Positions 34,002-44,066 of a DNA stretch of 64,000 nucleotides are shown one piece after another (within the stretch, counting starts at the first letter, position 1; each line of letters starts with the position of its first letter). Below the pieces are notes generated by a model, which saw nothing but the letters and a program-made list of their open reading frames with translations, ran no database searches and was not told the origin of the DNA. Position numbers and translations under genes: made by a program. This DNA comes from Coniferiporia sulphurascens (Eukaryota; Basidiomycota; Agaricomycetes; Hymenochaetales; Hymenochaetaceae): NCBI GenBank assembly GCA_002794785.1, contig NBBA01000002.1, positions 868,001 to 932,000 on the forward strand. Direction: 5' to 3'.

Positions 34002-37000
34002 ATGTCTCAACCTGATATCAACACCATTCCTGAGTCTTTTGATCAGCAGTGAGTCCTTAGGTCGAGTCCCTCAGAACCCATCCTGAAATCGTGCGTCTCT
34101 ACGTCTGCGCGCGTTCACAGGCATCTGCACATCAAAGGTGGTGCACGGTCTCTCGGTTTTGTGGCAGATACTGAGCCTGCTACTGTTCCCAGAGATCAAA
34201 TTTCGTTTTAAGGGCGATCATCCACGTCACCCAATTTATGTCAAAATCAAAGTAAACGGTGAAACTATGCACAAGTCCCTGCGACTTGAGGAAGCTGAAA
34301 CTATTTGGAAAATAAAGAACTTTATGTGAGCTCGTTGTTATGCGACGAAATCATCCCGCCTGCTAATATCTCTTAGGCACCCTACGATTTCCACGGATTT
34401 TACTATCTTGGTCCAGAAAGCGTGCAGGCTGCACCGCAATGAGGATTTCATATCCTTTAATATCGTGCTGAAGGATATCATCGGAAAGGAAACTTTTCAA
34501 ATCACGGGTGTGTAATTTTGAATGGATTATGCTCGTAAGCTTATACAGTGCTTTATTAATATTCTGCACAGACGAGGAGGACAATATCTTGGCAACATTG
34601 ACATGCATACCGGTTTCACTGGTGAGTACATCTTTAGTACAGCAGTCAGCTGCGACTGAGTGATTGTCTCAAAGACTGATGATTATATCGCGCTCCTTGT
34701 GAATGAAGCAGCGGAGCAAGTGGGGAACAAGAAGACTGTGCTCGAGTCCCTTGGTAAAGCTAGTGACATCCTGGCTTTTTTGATGAAGTTTACTGAGCTC
34801 GCATCTGATGTGAGTCCGTTCCTGAAAATTCACATTTATCTACTGAACCGTCACAGGTGCACCCTGCTGTCAACACTGCGGTCATTTTCGTCAATGCTTT
34901 ATATGAGGTGACATGAACACTGAGGTGCCTGGTTGCATATCCTAATGTTCATCGTAGAGATGCATATTGCAGAAGAAATGTCACGAAGCAGCGGCCAAGC
35001 TCATGCGTGAAGTGGCATCATTTCTACTGTTTATTATGGACATCAAACTCGACATCAAAAGGAATGACGAGACCAAGCAGACGGTCAAGGAAATGCTGGA
35101 ACTGTTCTGTGACGTCTCAAGGTTTATAATCAAGTCTTCGTCCAAGGGCATGCTGGGTAGGATACGCCCTTGATGTACACATGGCTCCAAGTACTGATTC
35201 TGTCATAGGTGACTTACTTTCCTCTTCACACGAGGAAGTCGATTCGTCTATGGAGAAGTTTACGAGACTGAAGGACAGCCTTGGATGGTGCATCCAAATT
35301 GGGACTTGGAGGTCCGTTATGAATACAGGTATAAAAAATAGAGACAAATATTATCTTTTTATTGCTGACACCCCTGCAGAAAAGAATACGGAGATTACAC
35401 CACTCAAACTTTCACTGCATCCGGCAGAGAGGGCATACTACAGTGAGGATAGGCTGTGTATGAAAGGGACGAGGGTGGGCATGCTGGAGCAGATCAGGAG
35501 CTGGGTTGACTCTGAGTCCGGGTCCAGAATATTTTGGCTGCTTGGTGTCGGGGGATCTGGAAAGAGTGCTATTGCGTCTTCTGTGGCCCATGCGTTTAGC
35601 CAGCAGGAACGTCTACTAGGATGTTTCTTCTGCACGAGGGATGACACAGAATGCCGCACCCCGAAGAAGATACTTCCTACACTGGCATATCATTTTTCTA
35701 AATGGCATGCAGACTATCAATCTAAGATGGTTTCTGTTGTACAGGGGAAAGATGAGCTGAAACTTTATTCAAGTCTTGAGCGGCAACTTAAGTTGTTGAT
35801 CAGACCCCTGACTACTTTGTCTTTTGGTTCGGGGAATGAGCCGAAAGTACCGAGCCTGGTTATTGTCGTAGATGCTCTTGATGAGTGTGAAGTGACATCA
35901 ACTTCTAGGTATGAGCTGGCTATGGCCATACTGCAGCTGGCAGATATTGTTCCCTGGATCAAGGTCTTCGTCACAAGTAGGCCTCATGAAGACTTCCAGC
36001 TAGCTCTTTCCCGGAATGCGGGCAAATGTCAGACTTTAGACGCTAACAGTGAGATTGACTATGACTTTGTGAAGGGAGACATTCTGCAATATACAAAGCT
36101 TTGTGCAAGGAACCTCAGGCTCACAGAGATCCAGCTTGAAGAATTTGCATCTAGAGCATTGGGACTCTTCATCTGGACTACCACTGCTTTTGAATTCATT
36201 AATGGCCAGTCTAACCCAGACAGTGCAGTCAGCTTGATCCTATCACAGAGACAACCAGATGGCCAAAAGGCTAAGCTTAACCAGCTCTACACCACTGTTC
36301 TTGACATGTCTTCTGACAAGCTGGGGAACTCTAAGCTTGTCAAGAGTGTGATTGGCATAATTGTTGGAATATCCCAGAACAAGCCTCTGCCAGAACATGT
36401 ACTTCTGCATTTCCTGGATGCTATGGAGAAGGATGTTGATGAAGAGGTCTTGAAAGATACCATTGACTCCCTGAAAGCAATTATATACAGAGACAAATCA
36501 GCAGATAATTCTATACGTGTATACCATCCATCCTTCATTGACTTTATTGGCAACCAGTCACACTCCAAGGTGTACTGGACTGAACCAGAAGCAATAAACT
36601 CTATCATGGCTAAGAAATGTCTTCAAATCATGCACTCTCAATTGAAATTCAATATATGCCATCTGGGGTCATCCTTTATTGCAAATGACAGTGTAAAAGA
36701 CATACAAACTAGAGTTTCCAAGTGTATACCCCAACATCTTCAATACAGCTGCCTGTACTGGATGAATCATTTGGGAAGCTCTGGATTGAATGCTGATGAG
36801 CAGGCAACCAAAGGTCTTTTGGAAAATCTCCTGTGCCAACCAAGGGTACTATACTGGTTAGAATGTTTAAGTCTGATGAAAGAATCAGAAGCAGCTATAA
36901 ACATATTGACACATTGCAATAGGCACCTGAAGGTAAGTTCCTCAAAAATGTAATTAAATAGGGCATACAGCTTATGTAATAAGCAGAACTCTGGTGATGC

Positions 37001-37742
37001 TGCTACCATGTCTATGGAATTATACAGACTTGTTTCAGCATGTCATGCAGCAATTTCAATGAGTGCTCCACATCTTTATGTATCAGCATTGTCTTGGGTA
37101 CCCACAGAGAGTGTCATAGCAAAACAGTCATACAAACACTTCTTTAATCAACCTCTTGTTGGCCAAGGAAAGGAAAAGCATTGGAAAAGGAACCTGTGGA
37201 CAGCAAGTGCAGAAAGCCCAGTTTTTTGTGTTTGCTACTCCCCTGATGGAAGGCATATTGTATCTGGCTCTTTAGACAAGACCCTGAGAATGTGGGATGC
37301 CCAGACTGGGCAGCCTGTAGGGAGGCCCCTCACAGGTCACTCAGGTGAAGTCTACTCTGTTTGCTACTCCCCTGATGGAAGGCATGTTGTATCTGGCTCT
37401 AGGGACAACACCCTGAGAATCTGGGACAGCAGTACAGCAGCACCCAGTCATCTGGGAGTTTTGTTAATTGAATCTACAAAAAGCTTAGCAAATGATGGTT
37501 GGTTAAGGGATTCCAAGGATGGACTCGTCTTATGGGTACCACATGAGCACCGTGAAGGATTATTTGATATGTGCAAGATGTGTATCCCTGAAGATGGTTT
37601 TGGACATCTTGTTCGAGTTGATTGGGATATGCTATACAAGTTTAGTGGGAAGGAATGGGTAGGAATCCATAAAGAGCCTACTGGTGGACTCGGCCTAGTG
37701 CTGGTACGTTTACAGCCCATCTTCAAATTTCTTCTGGTCTGA
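34002..37742 (+). CDS. NACHT-WD40 NLR-like protein, copy B
   Basis: Paralog of the gene at 12307-16001 with the same exon order. C2-like N-terminus: FRFKGDHPRHPI, KIKVNGETM, then FTILVQKACRLHRNEDF in the exon at about 34385-34510. Helical region at about 34670-35330 (VNEAAEQVGNKKTV, FTELASD). NACHT: Walker A GVGGSGKSA (about 35550), Walker B VIVVDALDECE (about 35870), VTSRPHED. An intron near 36945-36990 leads to MSMELYRLVSACHAA. Two WD40 repeats (about 37215-37425) are almost identical to each other; the tail KDGLVLWVPHEH..RVDWDMLYKFS runs to a stop at 37740-37742. The last few residues differ from copy A, which ends earlier. From about 34930 on, the two genes are near-identical including introns, while the 5' exons are clearly more diverged. 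Confidence 0.83.
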
Positions 37743-38214
37743 CACTGTCTCTAAGCCTCCCATTCAGGTCATTATAATATAGTTCTGAGCTTGGTGTTAG
37801 TGTCATCTTTGTCCCATGAGTTTTGTATTATAGTGTACTAATGTGCATTTCAGAATGTGAGTCGATTAAGAGTTTTTAAACAAAAGAATTAAATGATTAG
37901 TAAATTTATGACCATGAACTAAATGTAATACTGAGAGAGTAATAGTGTATGCGGTAATTCTCCGGATCAGTCGTCCAAAGACACTTCCACTCAAACCAAT
38001 TATGCAGCATTATTGGCGATCGCAGGGCAAAGTGAACTACAGATTCATCGCCAGATCCCTGTTTATGTTTACGACCCGAATATGGGCCCAGTAAATAAGA
38101 GAAGTTTATGCGGATCGATTCATTGATACCTCCGCTGTTGCTTTTCGAAGTATTAAGGGATGTTCACCATCGAAAGTATAATGTGGTACCATGTGGCCAA
38201 AGCAACCAGGACCA
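37743..38214. other. 3' flank of NACHT-WD40 gene B
   Basis: Non-coding, homologous to 16002-16559 at reduced identity. Nothing else seen. Confidence 0.5.
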
Positions 38215-39700
38215 GTGTAATGTTCATTGGAGGTACCTTCACTATTTGATCATTTCCGTAAGGTAAGTATAATAGCACTTCTCAGTAAAGGCAGTGAGGC
38301 GTTACCAGAATATCTCCCCGTCATATGTCCCGCATGGTGTGTGCAACCAAGGCGACTATGGCAGCCTTGTGTTGCATGGAAGCAAATTGAATCATCCAAT
38401 TCTCCCGTGCCTAGTGGCGCAATGCAACTAGTAAAGCGGCAATATTTAATCCCGAGCTGGCCCTGTATCTCTGACATGGACATGGGTTACTTGCAAAATA
38501 TCCAGCTGAGAAAACTTCTAAGCCATGCCCATCTCTTTTGTGTTTGGGTGCTTAGGAAGTTACTTGCCTATGGGAACGGTTTAGCAGGATGACGTTCGTG
38601 AAAAGTGAGCTATTCTGTCGTCACCTGTCTATACACATACAACCTAGTATCCCACATCAGATCGCCATCTAGCCCTTGTTGTATCTGCTCCTGGTTTGTT
38701 GGCTCAATCGGATCTATTGGTCTGGGATAGGTGACTGGATTTTGTTGTCGACTGCAAGGAAATGAGCTCATTGGAGAGCTGTCTAGGTAGCTCCACACAA
38801 GGTGGCACTCTGATACCTCGTGCCGCTGTTGCCGGACATGGCTGTGTTTCTTTCTCTTGTATGCTAGGATGGACCCAACAGATGCTGTTGTGGAGTCCTT
38901 ACAAGTCGCGTCGACTCAAATATGGACATTCGTGCAGTATGTTACTGAATAGGCTGACAGGCCGTTGTGCAATAGGATGGCTTCTTGAGCGTAAGGCTTG
39001 AGTTGATTGTTGCTTCGTGAGTTCCCTGAGGTAAATGCTAAGATTTCGATTATAAAAGCGGGATTAGTGTATATCACTTGCATGATTCCGGTAGCTGAGT
39101 CCAGCCAGCATTTGCCCTCTATGTACCTGGGGATTTGCGTGCCTGTGCCGTCAGTGCCAAGCACCAGAGTTGGGGCTTGGGGAGCAGCGAATTGCCGCAG
39201 ATTGGGACTCGAAGATCAACTGGCTCACACTCTGTTGGAATTATATTGGTCATGACAGCTTACAAGCAATTAAGTAATGTAGTTCCTTATTCAGACAGTG
39301 CATATAGTCCGATAAAATTTTCTTTCACACCTCAGTCCTATATTTCATTCTCAGGACTGAGTATATTTTCCATCACACTCAGACGAATGGCCGATACATG
39401 TAAAACCCCGTGAGCTTGATTGTTGAGCCCAATGTGCAGATTGCGGAGTTGTGCTTGCAATCATGACAGAAACTTGTAGAGGCTCTTCATCCGTTTTCGG
39501 CCTGCGGGCAATGAGATACGGCCATGCAACACTCAAGAAGACAGAAGGTATTTGAAGGTGGAGCCGAACCCATGCAAGACTCCGACCCGGAGAATGCCGA
39601 GCGTGCGAATCTTCGTGTGTTGGCCAGAGACATTTGAGTGTGCCTCAATTTGCCCTGCTTCCAACTAATGCAAGATATCATTCGCCTCTGCACAGGTTAG
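38215..39700 (-). pseudogene. Cysteine-rich protein module, copy B (decayed)
   Basis: Homologous to 16560-18405. Readable minus-strand pieces include QQNPVTYPRPIDPIEPTNQE (about 38690-38750), VLGTDGTGTQIPRYIEGKCW (about 39095-39165) and LPLLRSAIILTLRK (about 38255-38290). The cysteine-rich block seen in copy A is shifted out of frame here, so this copy looks more decayed. It carries a 143-bp solo LTR (39233-39375) but lacks the L-type LTR and the gypsy copy present in module A. Confidence 0.45.
39233..39375 (+). mobile_element. 143-bp solo LTR or LTR-like insertion
   Basis: TGTTGGAATTATATTGG at the left and TATTTTCCATCA at the right, with a 5-bp duplication CACTC (39228-39232 and 39376-39380). 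The paralogous module has the uninterrupted site GGCTCACACTCAGACGAAT near 18075. The TGTTGGAAT start and the short length are reminiscent of Ty1/copia LTRs. The strand is arbitrary. Confidence 0.85.
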
Positions 39701-39959
39701 GATCACTCTCGGCATGCCCTACATGGGATCTTTGTTGTTTTCACTCGGTGTCGGGAGATTCGACATCACCAGCTGAAGGATGTACATATATTTATTGCCG
39801 CAAAAATGTGTATGTGCGGAATGCAATCCGAGTTTACAACTCGATGCGTGGATGAGCTTCTTTGGATGATACCAGGGATGAGCTGGTGGTGCGACATTTG
39901 AAATGAAAGCTGGGGAGGTGGGCATTGAAGCGTGTTCTCATCTGGACTAATGGTGAAAA

Positions 39960-40949
39960 GGCCTGTGTGTCATCTCTGTGCACTTTCCTCCGCTGACGGA
40001 ATGGAACCACTCTTTCAGCAGCCAGCACTGCCGGACGTCATTGCAGAATCCTTTGGTTCTGGTGTGCACTGACCAGTAACCTTTATATCATGCATCTCCA
40101 CCAGCGCACATGGCCTGTCCCACCCCATGCTTCACTGGCATTTCCGACTGGGCATACGAGGAAAAGAAACTACTACATGTAGCGACACTGCACTTTGGTG
40201 CACACTAGACGCTAGTGAACTGGTGTTTCTTGACTCCGACGTTTACTGGTCTCAATGACACTGACGCCATTTCGTACACAGTGCATGCACACCAGGTAGG
40301 CCGTAATGAGCTTCTCGAAGCCCAGTTGTGTGGACCTGCATATCAATGCATGTACTTGATCTTGAGGCCTACATGAATGGCGAAAAAAAGTTTGTCCGAA
40401 AAAAAGTTGAAGAGCATATGGCATACTCATCTCGGCCTCCTGTGCCGACCTGCAAGCAAGTCCGTAAAGATGGCACGAGGGTCGTGCAGACGTGTTTAAT
40501 GCCGAAGCAAGTCGATATCGCGGCGGATGACGGCACTGTCATTTGCTTCAATATGCACAGAGTCAGTGACGATGATGGCTTACAAGGAATTACTGTACAG
40601 CACGACGGCTGAAGATGAACAGCGAAGTGGATGATAACAGGTACTTGTGGGCATTAATTGTCAGAAGTCTTGTCCGGTATGCTGAATTATTTGCGAATAA
40701 AATCAACCGATCATCCTCCATTTTCACTTCTGCCTCATTTGCTGATCCCTTGTACTATCTGGATCTTGTATACGACCCTGTTAAACATGACAATTACGCA
40801 CCCCGTTTTCTCCCTAACAGTGGGGTCATCTAGAAATCGTGGGTGACGATTATATGCTGGGCATCGTATTGCGAACTTCTATCCCTGTAGACAGGAAATA
40901 TATACTTATTCACAGTCCCGGCTCTGCACATATGCTTCATAGAGATGTA
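39960..40949 (+). pseudogene. Dipeptidyl aminopeptidase remnant 3
   Basis: Decayed DPP copy downstream of NACHT gene B. TTCACTGGCATTTCCGACTG (about 40131) matches the intact TTCAATGGTGTTCCCGACTG. GTACTTGATCTTGAGGCCTA matches GTGTTCGATCTTGAGGGTTA, and GATGACGGCACTGTCATTTG matches GATGACGGCGCCGTCATTCA. AGTGACGATGATGGCTTACA matches the intact gene near 10080. It is cut at 40949 by a second copy of the TIR element. Confidence 0.75.
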
Positions 40950-41587
40950 CAGTGACTCAAAAAACTGTTGCAATGTTTTGTGAGTTTGGAGTAAACAGCC
41001 TATATCTCAACAACTGGGGCATGTAAATAAAACATAAAATTACTCCTGGAAAGCCCTATATTTCAGCTTTCCAGTGATATATAATATGCAGCATAAATCG
41101 AAGAAATGGGGTAGCTATGGACTGCTCAATCGGGACATAGCATTGCAACAGTTTTTTGGCCTGCAGAAATGAAACATTAGAATACTCTACGCCTCCATTT
41201 TTTCATAAACAACTCTCTTGGAAACAAATGCCAAATGGAACGGTAGGCCATATGCATAGTTTGGAGTACTTTCCATGGGCAGAAGCCATCTTCATAAAAA
41301 TTAAATACCATTCTGCTGTGTGAAAAATGCACATCCTCATCTTTCTCAACACTGGACAATCCCCCCTCAAGATTGCATTGTTTATTGGTGTAATACATAG
41401 TATTATATCCAGGGCTTACTCTATGAATGTCACTGACCTTAAAAATGCCACTGGTAGTTGACCATCAAGGGTGTTACCTGCAAAAGCTCAATACCATCAC
41501 CACTTTAAGTATAATGTACAAGGCTATCCTGGAGTTTTTCTTAACTAACCTCACTGCAGAGCTTCCCATACATCCTACCAACATCCT
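40950..41587 (+). mobile_element. Second copy of the long-TIR Tc1/mariner-type element (left end only)
   Basis: Starts CAGTGACTC after TA (40948-40949) and matches 25499-26135, including the 73-codon ORF and part of the transposase remnant. It is then cut by the Y-type unit at 41588. No right end (GAGTCACTG-TA) was found downstream. Confidence 0.88.
41177..41398 (-). CDS. 73-codon ORF in TIR, third copy
   Basis: Same frame as 25726-25947 and 29857-30078, open over its full length with two visible residue changes (S to N near the start, G to V in the middle). Confidence 0.35.
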   Translation of the reverse strand: MYYTNKQCNLEGGLSSVEKDEDVHFSHSRMVFNFYEDGFCPWKVLQTMHMAYRSIWHLFPRELFMKKWRRRVF

Positions 41588-41643
41588 TGTTAGTAAATTG
41601 ATGAAAATCGTGATCGCTGGATCGATGGATTATCAAGATCGAC

Positions 41644-42835
41644 ATGGCAAGACCTGTAACTTTAATCAATACCAGGAACCTATGTCAATGCTGTAAAGAT
41701 GCAGATCAAGTAGCATGGAAAGCATTTAATATTGCATGTGCAACAGTAGGACAGAATGCAGGATATGACAACTGTCAAATTACATTCGATCACACTACAA
41801 GGGAACAACAAGTGGTGGAAAGGCTAGAAGTAATAATAGAACATAGAGTGACTATGTTCTCATATCAACTGAATAGATATGTAATCAGTGCTTACACAAG
41901 AACCAAGATTTATAATCAGCCACATAATGAATTATGTTATCAAAGGGCGGTTATTACATCAACCGATTATGCAGAAGCGGCACACCAAATAGTACATACT
42001 ATCAATAAACAATTACGAGAACAACTATTTGCATACAAGGCCAACTTCATAGCCAAAGGACACACAACAGTAGATCAAAAGGAACCAAATCAAAGACAGG
42101 AGTTAGTACCAATAGATAAGGAGATTATTGTTAAGCTCAATGGTTACACAGTGATCAACGTCGGGGCTTCCTGATTGTCGGTGCTGGTGGTGATGACAAC
42201 GGGGCTTCCTAGATGTCGTAAGTCAAAGGTGATCGTCGGTGGGGCTTCCTGATCAATGATGTGGACATGGTAGGCTTCTGAGTAGAGTTGGGTTACGATG
42301 AAGTGACTAGTGGCTCAACGGCACACAGTAGACTGGTGGTAGCAGATAATGGGCTTGTATGAACAAAGAGCACAAGCTTAGGGCTTGTGCTACTGAAGTT
42401 ACATGCTTATATGCTACTCTATGCGTTTACTACTGTAGCTGCTTGTATGCGGTCATTTACATGGCATGGAAGGTCATGGAAACACAAGGAATGCGATCAG
42501 TAAGCAAAGCACGTCATGATGGTGCGATAAGGCATCATCATGGTGTCTTATGGCGTGAGGTGAAATAAGGATGAATAAGGCAGAGAAATGGGGGAGTTGC
42601 ACTGACTGATGATGATGAAGAGGAAGTGAGTCAGTGCAGTAAGGGAAAGTAAAGGAAAAATTGTAACAATTATAATACAATGGTTCAATGATGAACCGTC
42701 ATATAGAGTCACACCCGGGTATAGCAGGATAACAAATATCAATTCTATAGGACCTGAGGAGCTCTTTATGCCAGTAGACGATAGAACACCAGAACGAACC
42801 CCTTTCAACACAACAATGGAAATGACTCAATATTA
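41644..42835 (+). pseudogene. LTR-embedded ORF, Y-type copy, split by a solo LTR
   Basis: An open stretch of about 160 codons from MARPVTLINTR: CQCCKDADQVAWKAFN, GQNAGYDNCQITFDHTTRE, TMFSYQLNRYVI, FIAKGHTTVDQKE. It runs to the LTR at 42129 and resumes after it with FNDEPSYRVTPGY, GPEELFMPVDDRTPERTPF and a stop near 42834. Apart from the LTR, a frame problem near its 5' end and few other lesions, it is the best preserved Y-type copy and aligns end to end with 27175-27933. Confidence 0.7.
42129..42668 (-). mobile_element. L-type solo LTR (540 bp)
   Basis: TGTTAAGCTC ... TTGTAACA with a perfect 5-bp duplication ATTAT (42124-42128 and 42669-42673), inserted in the LTR-embedded ORF. Confidence 0.95.
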
Positions 42836-43636
42836 GTCTACGGTAATAAGTAACAAGCCACAACAAAATAAGATTAGGAAGGCTAGCATAATCGCTGAGC
42901 CACACAAGTATATCTAAGTGTTTGGTTAAGAATAGCCGATGGAAGCAAGGCAATCAATCGAAGACGTGATTGATGGGAGCCAAGTATAGCACATCGCACA
43001 GCAGAACCAATTAGGAAATAAGGAGAAGTATCATAGGTATAGTAGTATCTGAGAATGGTTAACTCTGGTAGTGTACTGTATGACTCGATGGAAACTCAGG
43101 GAAGGTTCTGGCATAAGATAAAGATAGCACAGTAGGCTGTAGAACATACTGGAATATGTAACTGACTCATAAGAAAGCTAAGAATAGTAAATAGCATGTA
43201 CAGGATTGTACCGGAACATTCTTATGACTTATAAATCAAGAGTAGTATGTTGTAGTAGCTACCGGAACATAGTAAATAGGCTACAACATGTAGGGTATAA
43301 AAGCCCAACATAAAATTGCGGTAAAAAGCAGTTTAATTCATCTCTTGTCTCTTACCACCATCATCAGCTCTAACACTCTAGTGAGTAAAGGGTACCAAGC
43401 CTACCCTAAACTAACTAGTAACATTGTGTGAATCTGTTATCACTTGTTTCTAACCTTTAATCAAGGAGTGAATCTAACAAGAAACAGCTACAATAATGCA
43501 GCCCCCACACCACACTCTCTTCGATGAAGTCTCAAATGAACAAAAAGGCAAGCCAAGCCTGCTCATGTGACAACGCACTGAAGACTCAAGGAGGAAAAAA
43601 GAGGAAGAGAAGAAGAAAGAAGAAGAAAACCTGCAA

Positions 43637-43990
43637 ATGTCTCTTTTCACAAAGATACTCACCGCCACTGGTGCTTCAAGTTTGCTGGCTCAGTCTTGCT
43701 CTACTGTCAGCTCCAATAATCCAGTTTCTGTCTCCATCCCTGTGGCAAACAAAGATTTTCTCATCCCCTCGACATACCACTCTGGAATCGACATGAGTAT
43801 TGTAGAATTCTGTCAGCTGTATGCACTATCAGAGAAGGTCAAAAACTTACTTGAAGAAGAAGGCTATGACCGAACAAGCTCTTTGGAGTTTGCGTTGGTT
43901 GCTAAACTGGAGGCTGCCGGCTTTAGGTCTGGTCACATTGCTGCACTGAAGGTTGCAACTCGCAAATGGTCTATACTACGGGACAACTAA
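43637..43990 (+). CDS. Hypothetical protein of 117 residues next to a transposase
   Basis: Open frame MSLFTKILTATGASS... with a C-terminal helical part: FCQLYALSEKVKNLLEEEGY, then FALVAKLEAAGFRSGHIAAL. This resembles a SAM-like fold in pattern, but I do not recognise it. A short frame upstream (43497-43568, then lysine- and glutamate-rich) could be an earlier exon. It is convergent with the transposase gene at 44067 and may belong to the same element. Confidence 0.35.
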   Translation: MSLFTKILTATGASSLLAQSCSTVSSNNPVSVSIPVANKDFLIPSTYHSGIDMSIVEFCQLYALSEKVKNLLEEEGYDRTSSLEFALVAKLEAAGFRSGHIAALKVATRKWSILRDN

Positions 43991-44066
43991 TGTACTCACT
44001 CACTGATTGCCCACTGACTGACTTGGACTGACAATTTGCTGACTTTATTGTGTGTATAACAATGTG

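Larger units (their letters stand above)
41588..43479 (+). mobile_element. Y-type LTR-like unit, second copy (interrupted by an L-type solo LTR)
   Basis: TGTTAGTAAATTGATG ... GTGAATCTAACA with a TATA-like GGGTATAAAAGCCC at about 43287. Minus the nested LTR (42129-42668 and its duplication) it is about 1.35 kb, the same size as the 27994 copy. The flanks do not match (ATCCT left, AGAAA right). Confidence 0.8.
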
